A stretch of DNA of 10,016 bases from Fusobacteriota bacterium (GTDB lineage Bacteria; Fusobacteriota; Fusobacteriia; Bac17; JAEWOZ01): NCBI GenBank assembly GCA_023399505.1, contig JAEWOZ010000083.1, positions 1 to 10,016 on the forward strand. The letters run 5' to 3'. Position 1 is the first letter of the stretch. Every line of letters starts with the position of its first letter. Both the position numbers and the translations under genes were made by a program. Shown one piece after another: positions 1 through 7,002 of the stretch. The notes under the pieces were generated by a model. The model was not told the DNA's origin, searched no databases, and saw nothing but the letters and a program-made list of their open reading frames with translations.

Positions 1-1442
1 ATCATATAGCGATGATAGGAGATCGTAAATTATTTACTTTATTTTTAAATAACGAATGTAATATAAATTCTGTTAATAAAAAAGACGAAACACCACTATA
101 TTATGCATTAGCTCAAGAAAAAATTAATGAAGTTTTTGTTTGTTACCTATTAAATAAGGGAGCTAATTTAGGTTCAAAATCTGTTATAAATGGCAAGCCA
201 ATTTTAGATATTTTAAGTCCATTTGAAGAGATTTGTAACAGACTAGTCTATGAACCTTTAATAGAAAAGTTTTCATCTCCTTCTTCGTTTAGTTTCAATT
301 CCTCAAAGCTTGAAATAAAAGATAAGCCAAAAGCAAGAGAGGTAATAAAAGCTATAAAATTAAAAAAGGAAGATTTTATAAATGAAATTCCTATGATTAG
401 TTTTTTAAAAAATATTCTAATGAAAAATTTATTAGAGATAAAAATAAATTTGAATGAAAGTAATGTAAAGGGTGATTTAAGTACACTTGCTATGAGGTAT
501 TTGAATTTAAATGTATTTAACAGTATATTTGGAAGTTTTAAAGAAGGAGACTATTCTGATAATGTTTTAGCTAAAGGTATAGAAGAGTCTAAAAAGTTTT
601 TTAATGAAACACTAACGAAGATAATCGATGCAAAACCATTTACAGATGATAGTGATTCATTAAAAGAAAATGAAAAAAGTTTTAAAGAATTTATAGCAAA
701 AAAGAGATTAGCTAAACTAATAAATTTAATAGGATTATTAAAAGGCACTAATAAAAATGATCAAAAAATTAAAGTAGCTCTCAGCAATCTTCTGGATAAT
801 TTAGTATCTAAAAATGGTTCTTTAGAAGTTATAAGTGAAGCTTTAAGGGATATAACAGGAAAAGAAATCGAATTAAAAGAGATAATAGACGAATATCTTA
901 TAAACTTAAGATATGAACTTTTAAAAGAGGTAGTCAATGAAGAGATAAGTAAGAACAATGTCAGTCTTGAAATTGAAGGAGAGATATATGAAACAGCTTT
1001 TACACCTTACTTATTATCCCATTTAACTTTAAGTTTAAAAGATACTATCAAGTTAGATCCTATATATGAGCAACATGACGTTAAGTATAAATATGATAAG
1101 AGCTATATATCAAAAGAAATTCTAAAAAGATATGAATCAAGGATGATACATTACCTGCAAGATAAGACATTAGAAGATAAAGAATTTAGCGAAAGAATAA
1201 AGGATTATATAGGAAAAGAAATATTTAAGGGAAAACCTATATATGAAGTTGAAGATTTCATATATGATAAGGAAAATAAATTAAATGAGGAAGCTTTAAA
1301 AGCTTTATTAATCAATTTTAATTTTTTAATTCCTAAAGAACTTGGTGGTAGTTTTAATTTTAGTTTTAGTCCTAATAACGATTTCAAATTTGATACCAAT
1401 TTTAAATTTAATTTTGAAAATTTAAACAATAAATTCAAATAA
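1..1442 (+). CDS. C-terminal part of an ankyrin-repeat protein (5'-truncated by window edge)
   Basis: This is the 3' end of a gene whose start lies outside the window. The frame is open through the left edge (codons cat, ata, gcg precede the first ATG at 12), and that ATG falls inside an ankyrin repeat with no ribosome binding site, so it is not the start. Visible parts, numbered from Met at 12, are: the last two ankyrin repeats (about residues 1-55, with NINSVN and ETPLYYAL motifs); a Ser/Phe-rich linker near 87-102 (SSPSSFSFNSS); a mainly helical Lys/Glu/Leu/Ile-rich domain of about 330 residues; and a tail alternating Phe with polar residues (FNFSFS, FKFNF). It aligns almost end to end with the last 490 or so residues of the complete gene at 3668-6811, with roughly half or more identity by eye, so the two are tandem paralogues. 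I do not recognise the C-terminal domain. Ankyrin repeats generally bind proteins. By analogy with the paralogue, the full protein is probably a lipoprotein. Confidence 0.85.
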   Translation, partial: HIAMIGDRKLFTLFLNNECNINSVNKKDETPLYYALAQEKINEVFVCYLLNKGANLGSKSVINGKPILDILSPFEEICNRLVYEPLIEKFSSPSSFSFNSSKLEIKDKPKAREVIKAIKLKKEDFINEIPMISFLKNILMKNLLEIKINLNESNVKGDLSTLAMRYLNLNVFNSIFGSFKEGDYSDNVLAKGIEESKKFFNETLTKIIDAKPFTDDSDSLKENEKSFKEFIAKKRLAKLINLIGLLKGTNKNDQKIKVALSNLLDNLVSKNGSLEVISEALRDITGKEIELKEIIDEYLINLRYELLKEVVNEEISKNNVSLEIEGEIYETAFTPYLLSHLTLSLKDTIKLDPIYEQHDVKYKYDKSYISKEILKRYESRMIHYLQDKTLEDKEFSERIKDYIGKEIFKGKPIYEVEDFIYDKENKLNEEALKALLINFNFLIPKELGGSFNFSFSPNNDFKFDTNFKFNFENLNNKFK

Positions 1443-1456
1443 TTCAAGAAAATTGA

Positions 1457-1491
1457 AGAAAAATATTTAAATAAACTTTAAATTTTTTTCT
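1457..1491 (+). terminator. Possible intrinsic terminator of the first ankyrin gene
   Basis: Starting 14 bases after the stop codon, arms 1457-1471 and 1477-1491 pair over 15 positions with one mismatch around a 5-base loop. A shorter reading uses arms 1465-1471 and 1477-1483 followed directly by seven T (1483-1489). The stem is almost entirely A/T, so its strength is uncertain. Confidence 0.4.
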
Positions 1492-1707
1492 GAAAAATCT
1501 TGGAAATATTTTGATATGAAAATTATTACTTAAGTGTAGTAAAAAAAATTAAAGTAGAAGATATTAGTATTGCTACTATACTTACTTGAAATAAAATACT
1601 CTGAATTGAATGACTAATCACTTTCTTATTTAGGTTTCTTCTTAGGCCAAACATTTGTTTATAATTTTTTAAAAAATTTTAGACTTTTTTAGAACAATTT
1701 CTAAATT

Positions 1708-1760
1708 ATATATTAGAAAGAATAAAATTCTTTTGATCAAAACAATCCCTTCTAATATAT
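1708..1760. repeat. 11-bp perfect inverted repeat abutting the AAA-ATPase gene promoter
   Basis: Arms atatattagaa (1708-1718) and ttctaatatat (1750-1760) are perfect reverse complements 31 bases apart. The right arm ends on the first base of the extended -10 element of the next gene. The spacer contains a second hairpin (1717-1723 with 1727-1733). It could be an operator, a structured leader remnant, or chance in A/T-rich DNA. Confidence 0.35.
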
Positions 1761-1768
1761 GATAAAAT
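1760..1768 (+). promoter_or_regulatory. Extended -10 promoter element of the AAA-ATPase gene
   Basis: TGATAAAAT matches an extended -10 (TGn plus TAAAAT), about 39 bases before the chosen start. No good -35 lies at 16-18 bp spacing; a TTGATC at 1733-1738 is too far (24 bp). Extended -10 promoters can work without a strong -35. Confidence 0.45.
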
Positions 1769-1788
1769 ATTTTACTTATATATTTAAG

Positions 1789-1797
1789 AAAGGAGGG
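1789..1797 (+). promoter_or_regulatory. Strong ribosome binding site fixing the AAA-ATPase gene start at 1807
   Basis: AAAGGAGGG is close to a full anti-16S match and lies 9 bases before ATG 1807. The earlier in-frame ATG at 1759 overlaps the promoter and would put this site inside the coding region, so 1807 is preferred. Confidence 0.8.
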
Positions 1798-1806
1798 AAA
1801 GAAGTT

Positions 1807-3477
1807 ATGAAAATGTCAACAACAATATCAAATTCAGATTTTAAAGATTATATAGAAAAAAGATATTATTATGTAGATAAAACTTCATTAATTGAAGAGC
1901 TATTTAATAAAGGAGATCAAGTAATACTTTTACCAAGGCCAAGAAGGTTTGGCAAAACATTGAATCTTTCAATGTTGAAATATTATTTTGATATAAATGA
2001 AAATAGCAAAGAACTATTTAAAGGTACGAAAATAGAAGAAATTAATATATATGAAAAACATCTAAACAAATATCCTACTATATTTTTAACATTCAAAGAT
2101 ATCAAAGGTAAAAATTATGAAGAGGATTATATAAAGATAAAGCAGGTAGTAGCTGACTTATATGAAAGATATGAATATTTATCAAAAAGCGATAAATTAA
2201 ATGATAGAGATAAAAAATATTTTAACAATATTCTAAATGAAGAAGAGGCAGATTACTCTATAAGTTTAATGAGATTATCTAAATTTTTATATAAATATTA
2301 TGGTAAAAAAGTAGTAATATTAATAGATGAATATGATACACCCTTAAATAAAGAGCTAGATAATGAGCATTATAAAAGTATAATTAATTTTCTTAGGGAT
2401 ATGATAAGTACAACTTTTAAAGGAAATGAGTACCTATTCAAAGGAGTAATAACAGGAATATTAAGAATCGCTAAAGAATCTGTCTTTTCAGGTGCTAATA
2501 ACATTATGGTTAGAACTATTTTAGACGATGATTTTATTGACAAGTTTGGTTTTACTGAAGGTGAAGTTATAAAAATATTAGAGTACTACGATATAAAATA
2601 CAAAATCGAGGAAGTAAGAAAATGGTACAATGGCTATACATTTGGTAAGAATGTTATTTATAATCCTTTCTCTATTGCTAGCTATGTACAGAAAAGAAAA
2701 TTAGAAGCATATTGGGTAGGAACAGGGGACGATACATTAATTAGAAATCTAATAAATAAAACAGATGCAAAATTTAAAGGTAAGATAGATATACTAATTA
2801 ATGGTGGTGCTATACAAGAATATATAGAAGATAACATCGTTTTTGATAAACTTAATGATCCCCAATACCTATGGAGCCTACTATTGTTTAGTGGATACTT
2901 GAAAGCTAAGCATGTAGATAGAAAGATATATGAATTAAAAATACCTAATGAAGAAGTAAAAGATGTATATAAATATACTATGATGTCTTATTTCGAAAGT
3001 ATAGTAGACAATAGCAATGAAATAATAGATGCTATACTAGCTGATGATATAGATATTCTAAAAGGGGAAATAGAATCCTTAACATTAAATAAATTAAGTT
3101 ATTATGATAACAGTGAAAGTTTTTATCATGGGTTGTATTATGGAGTATTATTAAGATTAGAGACAAAGGATTATGAAATAAAGTCTAATAGAGAATCAGG
3201 AGGAGGAAGGTACGATATAGCTATTATTCCAAAAGGCAATAACAGAACAGGATATATTATAGAATTTAAAGTACTAAAAGGTGAAGATAAAAACACAAAA
3301 GATCTTGATTTAATAAAGATGAAATTAAAGAAGCTAGCAGAAGATGCAATAAAGCAAATAGAAGAAAAGAAATATACAACAGAGTTAATACAAAAGGGCG
3401 TAAAGAATATAATAATATTAGGTATAGCCTTTAAAGGTAAGAATATAGATATTTTTCATAAAACCATCTCTTTATAA
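1807..3477 (+). CDS. AAA-ATPase-like / PD-(D/E)XK nuclease domain protein (DUF1703 type)
   Basis: The 556-aa protein begins with the family's hallmark N-terminus (ISNSDFKDYIEKRYYYVDKT). A variant P-loop, RPRRFGKT, has its Walker lysine at residue 50, and Walker B is VVILIDEYD with D174 and E175. The C-terminal part carries a PD-(D/E)XK nuclease core: GRYDIAI with D470, then IIEFKV with E486 and K488. This is the AAA-ATPase_like (PF09820) plus PDDEXK_9/DUF1703 (PF08011) architecture, common and often multicopy in Bacteroidota, Clostridia, Fusobacteriota and spirochaetes. Its biological role is not established; ATP-dependent DNA cleavage is predicted from the motifs. No signal peptide or membrane segment is seen, so it is probably cytoplasmic. 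The start at 1807 rests on the ribosome binding site; a frame extension to 1759 adds 16 residues unlike the family. The gene has its own promoter and terminator and sits between two ankyrin paralogues, suggesting an independently acquired unit. All catalytic motifs look intact. Confidence 0.88.
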   Translation: MKMSTTISNSDFKDYIEKRYYYVDKTSLIEELFNKGDQVILLPRPRRFGKTLNLSMLKYYFDINENSKELFKGTKIEEINIYEKHLNKYPTIFLTFKDIKGKNYEEDYIKIKQVVADLYERYEYLSKSDKLNDRDKKYFNNILNEEEADYSISLMRLSKFLYKYYGKKVVILIDEYDTPLNKELDNEHYKSIINFLRDMISTTFKGNEYLFKGVITGILRIAKESVFSGANNIMVRTILDDDFIDKFGFTEGEVIKILEYYDIKYKIEEVRKWYNGYTFGKNVIYNPFSIASYVQKRKLEAYWVGTGDDTLIRNLINKTDAKFKGKIDILINGGAIQEYIEDNIVFDKLNDPQYLWSLLLFSGYLKAKHVDRKIYELKIPNEEVKDVYKYTMMSYFESIVDNSNEIIDAILADDIDILKGEIESLTLNKLSYYDNSESFYHGLYYGVLLRLETKDYEIKSNRESGGGRYDIAIIPKGNNRTGYIIEFKVLKGEDKNTKDLDLIKMKLKKLAEDAIKQIEEKKYTTELIQKGVKNIIILGIAFKGKNIDIFHKTISL

Positions 3478-3521
3478 TTTTAAATTTTAGCTATAGTATA
3501 AGATACGAGAGTACAAAATCT

Positions 3522-3550
3522 AAACAAAGGATTTGAAGCCTTTGTTTTTT
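3522..3550 (+). terminator. Intrinsic terminator of the AAA-ATPase gene
   Basis: Perfect 9-bp arms aaacaaagg (3522-3530) and cctttgttt (3539-3547) enclose an 8-base loop, and the T-run continues to 3550. It lies 45 bases after the stop codon, and no gene lies between. Confidence 0.8.
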
Positions 3551-3600
3551 GCATATTAAAATTTAGTTAGTAAATACAACTAATCGACTGAATATAAAAT

Positions 3601-3629
3601 TTTACAATATATATATTTTTTGGTAAGAT
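3601..3629 (+). promoter_or_regulatory. Promoter of the ankyrin lipoprotein gene
   Basis: A -35 box TTTACA (3601-3606), a 17-bp spacer, and an extended -10 TGG-TAAGAT (3621-3629) form a good sigma-70-type promoter 38 bases before the start codon. The A/T-rich spacer and downstream sequence are consistent with this. The ribosome binding site AAAGGTG is at 3656-3662, 5 bases before ATG 3668. Confidence 0.65.
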
Positions 3630-3667
3630 TTTTTTAATAGAATTAAAATATAGATAAAGGTGAATAA

Positions 3668-6600
3668 ATGAAAATTTTAGTATTAATATTATTTTTACTA
3701 ACTAACTGCGCTAAAAACAATAATATTTTAAAAAATATTTACAAAAATATAAATGAAAAATTAATTTTAGCTATAGAAGAGGGTAAATATCTTGAAGTTT
3801 CTTTTTTAATAAGAGATGGTGCTGATGTCAATTATATTAACAAAGATAATCAATCAGCTCTTGAAATAGCTATAAATAGAAAAGAACTAGAAATATTAAA
3901 TTTATTATTAAAAAATGAAATTAAAATAAGTAAAGAAAAGAATATAAAAAGGATATACGAGATAGCCTTAAACAATCTTCATTTCGGAATAATAGATGAA
4001 ATGTTAAAAAAAGGCTATATGTTAAAAGAAGGGGCAATAGATGACAATAAATATTTTCTATTTTTATGTTATGCATCTAATTTAGAGGAAATAGAAAAAT
4101 TTGTTAAAGATAAAAAAGTAGAACCTAATTTGAGTAAAGAATCTTTAAATTTTGCTATACGTGGCGGAAATTTTAAAATAACTGAGTTTTTGATTAAAAA
4201 TTATGAATTCGACGTTAACTTTAAGGATAATTCTAACAATGAGAATACATTACTCTTAGCCTGTAAGAAAGGTTATATCGAAATAGTAAAATTGCTGTTA
4301 GGACATAATTACAACATAAATATTGATAAATTATTACATAAAGCCTCTCAAGAAGGTAATATAAAATTAATCAAATTATTACTAAGCAAAGGCGCTGATA
4401 TTAATAGCAAAGTTAAAAGAACAGGATTTGGAAACTTTGAAAACGAATATGAAGGTACACCATTAATGGAAGCAATCATAAATCGTCATGTGGAAGTAGC
4501 AAAATTATTGATAGAAAAAGGAGCTAATGTTAATGAAGAAAGTAATACCAAATTGACTTCCCTAATGTTAGCTTCGCGGAACGGTTATACAGAGGTAGTA
4601 AATTTATTATTAAATACAGGCGCGGATGTAAATTACAAGAATGAAAATGGTCAAACAGCATTGGAAATTGCTTTAAAAGAATATAATACTTATTTAAGAG
4701 ATTATATTAGTAACAAAGGTGATGATAATTTTAGAGCATCAATCCTACCTTCTATTGAAAGATATGAAAGTATAGCGAAATTATTAATTCAAAAGGGGGC
4801 TAATGTAGATAATAAAAATAGTAATGGTTTTACCTTATTAATGTCAGCATCCAAAAAAGGAGAAGTAAAAGTAGTTAAATTTCTATTGGACGCAGAAGCT
4901 AATATTAATCACAAAGCTAATAATGGGTTGACATCATTAGCAATAGCATCTGCGAATAATAATTTAGAAGTAGTTGATTTATTAATAAAAAACCTTTGTG
5001 ATATAAATATTAAGACTAACAACGGTTTCACAAGTTTAATGTTTGCAGTTCATGAAGGAAATGTTAAAATAGTCGATCTATTAATAAAAAATGGTGCTGA
5101 TATAAACATCAGAGATAAATGTGGATATTCTGCTCTAGTGTATGCTTTAGGAAAAAATAATAGAGAAATAGCAAAAATTTTGTTAGAAAACTTTTGTGAG
5201 GTAGATGAAAAAATTAATTTAAATAATATCTTAGAAGAATTAATAATAGAAAAAATTAAAAATAAAGATATAGAGAATGCTTCACTTCTAATTGTTAATT
5301 ACAATGATAAGATAAATTTCAATTTTAAAGATAGCCAAGAGAATAGTTTTTTACATTATGCAGCTATGGTAGGAGATTATAAATTATTTAATTTATTGTT
5401 TAAGGATAAATTAAATATAAATTCTATTAATAGAAATGGAGAAACTCCTCTTTATTGCGCTTTAAGTAAAGAAAAGATTGATGAAAATTTTATCTGCTAT
5501 TTAATTAATAAAGGGGCCATTCTAGGACCTCAATCTTTTATAAATCAAAAACCAATCATAGAAATATTAAGTCCATTTGTAGGAATTTGTAAAAAACTAG
5601 TTTATGAACCTCTAGTAAAAAAATTTTTATCTACATCTTCAACATTTACATTCAACGTTAATTCTTTTAAAATTGGAATGAAAGATAAATTCAAAGAGTT
5701 AGTAAAAGCAATAAAATTGAACCAAGAAGATTTTATAAATGAGACTTCTATGACTTATTTTTTAAGAGATATTTTAATAGAAATTCCTGTAAAGATAAAT
5801 TTAAATGAAGTTGATATAAAAGGAGATGTAGATTTAAACTTAAATTATTTTGATTTAATTCTTTTTGATGAAATTTTTGATAATTCCAAAAAAGAAGATT
5901 ATCATGAAAGTATCTTAGCTAAAGGATTAGAAGAATCCAAAAGAGTTTTTAAGGAAAAACTTGCGAAAATAATTAATACAAAACCTGCTGTAATTGATAG
6001 TAATTTTTCTAAAAATGATGAGAATTTTAAAGAATTTATAACAAAAAAGAGATTATATAAATTGATAATGTTAATTAAGGTATTAAGAGGTACTAGTAAC
6101 AATGATCAAAAAATTAAGATAATATTAAATGAGCTTCTAGATAACTTAGTATTCAGAAACGACTTATTAGAATCCATAAATGCTGCTTTAAAAAGCTTGT
6201 CTGGAAAAGAGATTGATATAAAAGAGATCATAGATGAAAATCTTATGAATTTGAGATACGAAATATTAAAAGAGGTAGTTATTGAAGAGATAAACAAAAA
6301 CAATGTCAGTGTAGAAATAGATGGAGAGTTATACGAAACAGCTTTAACACCTTATCTTTTATCAAACTTAACTTTAAATATTGGTAACATTATAAAAGTA
6401 AGATCTATATATGATCGGTATAATGTTAAATATAAATATAATAAGGAGTATATAGCAAAGGAAGTTCTAGAAAGATATGAGTTAAAGATGCTAAGTTACT
6501 TACAAAGTAGAATATTAGAAGATAAAATATTTAATGATAGAATAAGAGAGTATATAGAGAAAGATGTATTTAAAGGAAGAGCTATATTAGAAGTCGAAGA

Positions 6601-6811
6601 TTTTATATACGATAAAAAAAGCAAAATAAAAGAGGATGTTTTAAAAGCTTTGCTAATCAAATTTAAATTCTTTATCTCAAAAGACACTAGTTCTTTAGTT
6701 AATTTTGGTTTTGGTAGTACCAGCTTTAACTTTAGTTCAAATTATTCTAGCTCTTCGGTTAGTTTTGGTTTTGGTAATACTAGTTTTAAATTTGGTTTCC
6801 AAAATGATTAA
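3668..6811 (+). CDS. Ankyrin-repeat lipoprotein with unrecognised conserved C-terminal domain and Phe-rich tail
   Basis: The 1047-aa protein starts with a short lipoprotein-type signal: Lys2, a hydrophobic run, then LTNC with Cys14 as the likely lipidated residue (Asn at -1 is less usual). About 16-17 ankyrin repeats span residues 29-620. Repeats near 245-285 and 325-500 are the most canonical (KLLIEKGANVN, DLLIKNGADIN); the early ones are degenerate, and one carries an insertion of about 25 residues near 340-365. A Phe/Ser/Thr linker (653-670) precedes a mostly helical Lys/Glu/Leu/Ile-rich domain (about 673-1003) shared with the upstream paralogue and containing ETALTPYLLSNLTL near 890 and VKYKYNKEYIAKEVLERYE after it. 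The tail (1004-1047) has two FGFG-containing units. The start has a good ribosome binding site and promoter. Ankyrin repeats mediate protein binding, so a membrane-anchored, perhaps surface-exposed, interaction protein is the best inference. The C-terminal domain's function is unknown. Confidence 0.88.
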   Translation: MKILVLILFLLTNCAKNNNILKNIYKNINEKLILAIEEGKYLEVSFLIRDGADVNYINKDNQSALEIAINRKELEILNLLLKNEIKISKEKNIKRIYEIALNNLHFGIIDEMLKKGYMLKEGAIDDNKYFLFLCYASNLEEIEKFVKDKKVEPNLSKESLNFAIRGGNFKITEFLIKNYEFDVNFKDNSNNENTLLLACKKGYIEIVKLLLGHNYNINIDKLLHKASQEGNIKLIKLLLSKGADINSKVKRTGFGNFENEYEGTPLMEAIINRHVEVAKLLIEKGANVNEESNTKLTSLMLASRNGYTEVVNLLLNTGADVNYKNENGQTALEIALKEYNTYLRDYISNKGDDNFRASILPSIERYESIAKLLIQKGANVDNKNSNGFTLLMSASKKGEVKVVKFLLDAEANINHKANNGLTSLAIASANNNLEVVDLLIKNLCDINIKTNNGFTSLMFAVHEGNVKIVDLLIKNGADINIRDKCGYSALVYALGKNNREIAKILLENFCEVDEKINLNNILEELIIEKIKNKDIENASLLIVNYNDKINFNFKDSQENSFLHYAAMVGDYKLFNLLFKDKLNINSINRNGETPLYCALSKEKIDENFICYLINKGAILGPQSFINQKPIIEILSPFVGICKKLVYEPLVKKFLSTSSTFTFNVNSFKIGMKDKFKELVKAIKLNQEDFINETSMTYFLRDILIEIPVKINLNEVDIKGDVDLNLNYFDLILFDEIFDNSKKEDYHESILAKGLEESKRVFKEKLAKIINTKPAVIDSNFSKNDENFKEFITKKRLYKLIMLIKVLRGTSNNDQKIKIILNELLDNLVFRNDLLESINAALKSLSGKEIDIKEIIDENLMNLRYEILKEVVIEEINKNNVSVEIDGELYETALTPYLLSNLTLNIGNIIKVRSIYDRYNVKYKYNKEYIAKEVLERYELKMLSYLQSRILEDKIFNDRIREYIEKDVFKGRAILEVEDFIYDKKSKIKEDVLKALLIKFKFFISKDTSSLVNFGFGSTSFNFSSNYSSSSVSFGFGNTSFKFGFQND
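6687..6806 (+). repeat. Two tandem 60-bp units coding the Phe/Gly/Ser tail
   Basis: Segments 6687-6746 and 6747-6806 align at an exact 60-base period. The match is strong over the first 52 bases or so of each unit and fades afterwards. Each unit codes 20 residues with the pattern VxFGFGxTSFxF. This is a recent or maintained in-frame duplication at the very end of the ankyrin lipoprotein gene. Confidence 0.8.
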
Positions 6812-6907
6812 ACAAATTTTAAATATTTAGAGATTTTAAAATCTTCTTTATAAATAAAGAGGTAAAATTTATAATAAAGAACAACAGAAAATTTTATAAT
6901 TTAAAAA

Positions 6908-6939
6908 AGAAAAATCTAGACTTTTAGCTAGATTTTTTT
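6908..6939 (+). terminator. Intrinsic terminator after the ankyrin lipoprotein gene
   Basis: Arms 6910-6919 and 6928-6937 form a perfect 10-bp stem (core aaatctag/ctagattt) with an 8-base loop, extendable by a G:U and an A:T pair. The 3' arm runs into seven T (6933-6939), and the 5' arm has an A-run, so it may work in both directions. It lies about 100 bases after the stop and directly before the glmS promoter. Confidence 0.7.
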
Positions 6940-6965
6940 GTATTTATTAGCTTATGTGGTAAAAT
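6938..6965 (+). promoter_or_regulatory. Promoter of glmS
   Basis: A -35-like TTGTAT (6938-6943), a 16-bp spacer, and an extended -10 TGG-TAAAAT (6957-6965) lie 37 bases before the glmS start. The -35 box begins within the T-run of the preceding terminator. The leader is too short and too A/T-rich to hold the glmS ribozyme known from Firmicutes. The ribosome binding site AAGAGGG is at 6992-6998. Confidence 0.65.
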
Positions 6966-7002
6966 CTAATTAAATGTTTTAAAAAATTTAGAAGAGGGCA
7001 AA

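Larger units (their letters stand above)
1443..1806. other. Intergenic region of about 360 bases with several inverted repeats, no gene
   Basis: I see no gene here; the only short frame (1516-1533) is five codons. The region holds a terminator-like hairpin just after the upstream stop, an imperfect 11-bp inverted repeat (1531-1541 with 1574-1584, one G:U), a perfect 16-bp A/T palindrome (1663-1678), an 11-bp inverted repeat (1708-1718 with 1750-1760) enclosing a 7-bp hairpin (1717-1733), and then the promoter and ribosome binding site of the downstream AAA-ATPase gene. In DNA this A/T-rich some of these would arise by chance. Confidence 0.6.

Noticed and set aside
12..14. ATG at 12 as the start of the first ankyrin protein
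   Set aside because: It sits inside an ankyrin repeat, the frame is open to the left edge, and no ribosome binding site precedes it.
551..1447. Three minus-strand open frames of 65-80 codons under the first ankyrin gene
   Set aside because: They lie opposite a clearly conserved coding frame, have low-complexity Ser/Leu/Phe/Ile composition typical of antisense A/T-rich DNA, and recur at matching places in the paralogue because the coding strand is conserved.
1663..1678. 16-bp A/T palindrome as a terminator
   Set aside because: It consists only of A and T runs with no loop and no G/C, lies more than 200 bases from the upstream stop, and is expected fairly often in sequence of this composition.
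1443..3667. Insertion sequence or transposon ends around the AAA-ATPase gene
   Set aside because: I found no matching terminal inverted repeats or target-site duplications on the two sides and no transposase; the insertion idea rests on context only.
5902..6687. Minus-strand open frames of 63-66 codons under the ankyrin lipoprotein gene
   Set aside because: They are shadow frames of the conserved C-terminal domain with no ribosome binding sites; similarity to those under the first copy follows from the shared sense strand.
6812..7002. glmS ribozyme or other riboswitch upstream of glmS
   Set aside because: The 190-base gap is almost all A/T, contains a terminator and promoter leaving only about 30 bases of leader, and shows none of the conserved G/C-rich ribozyme core.
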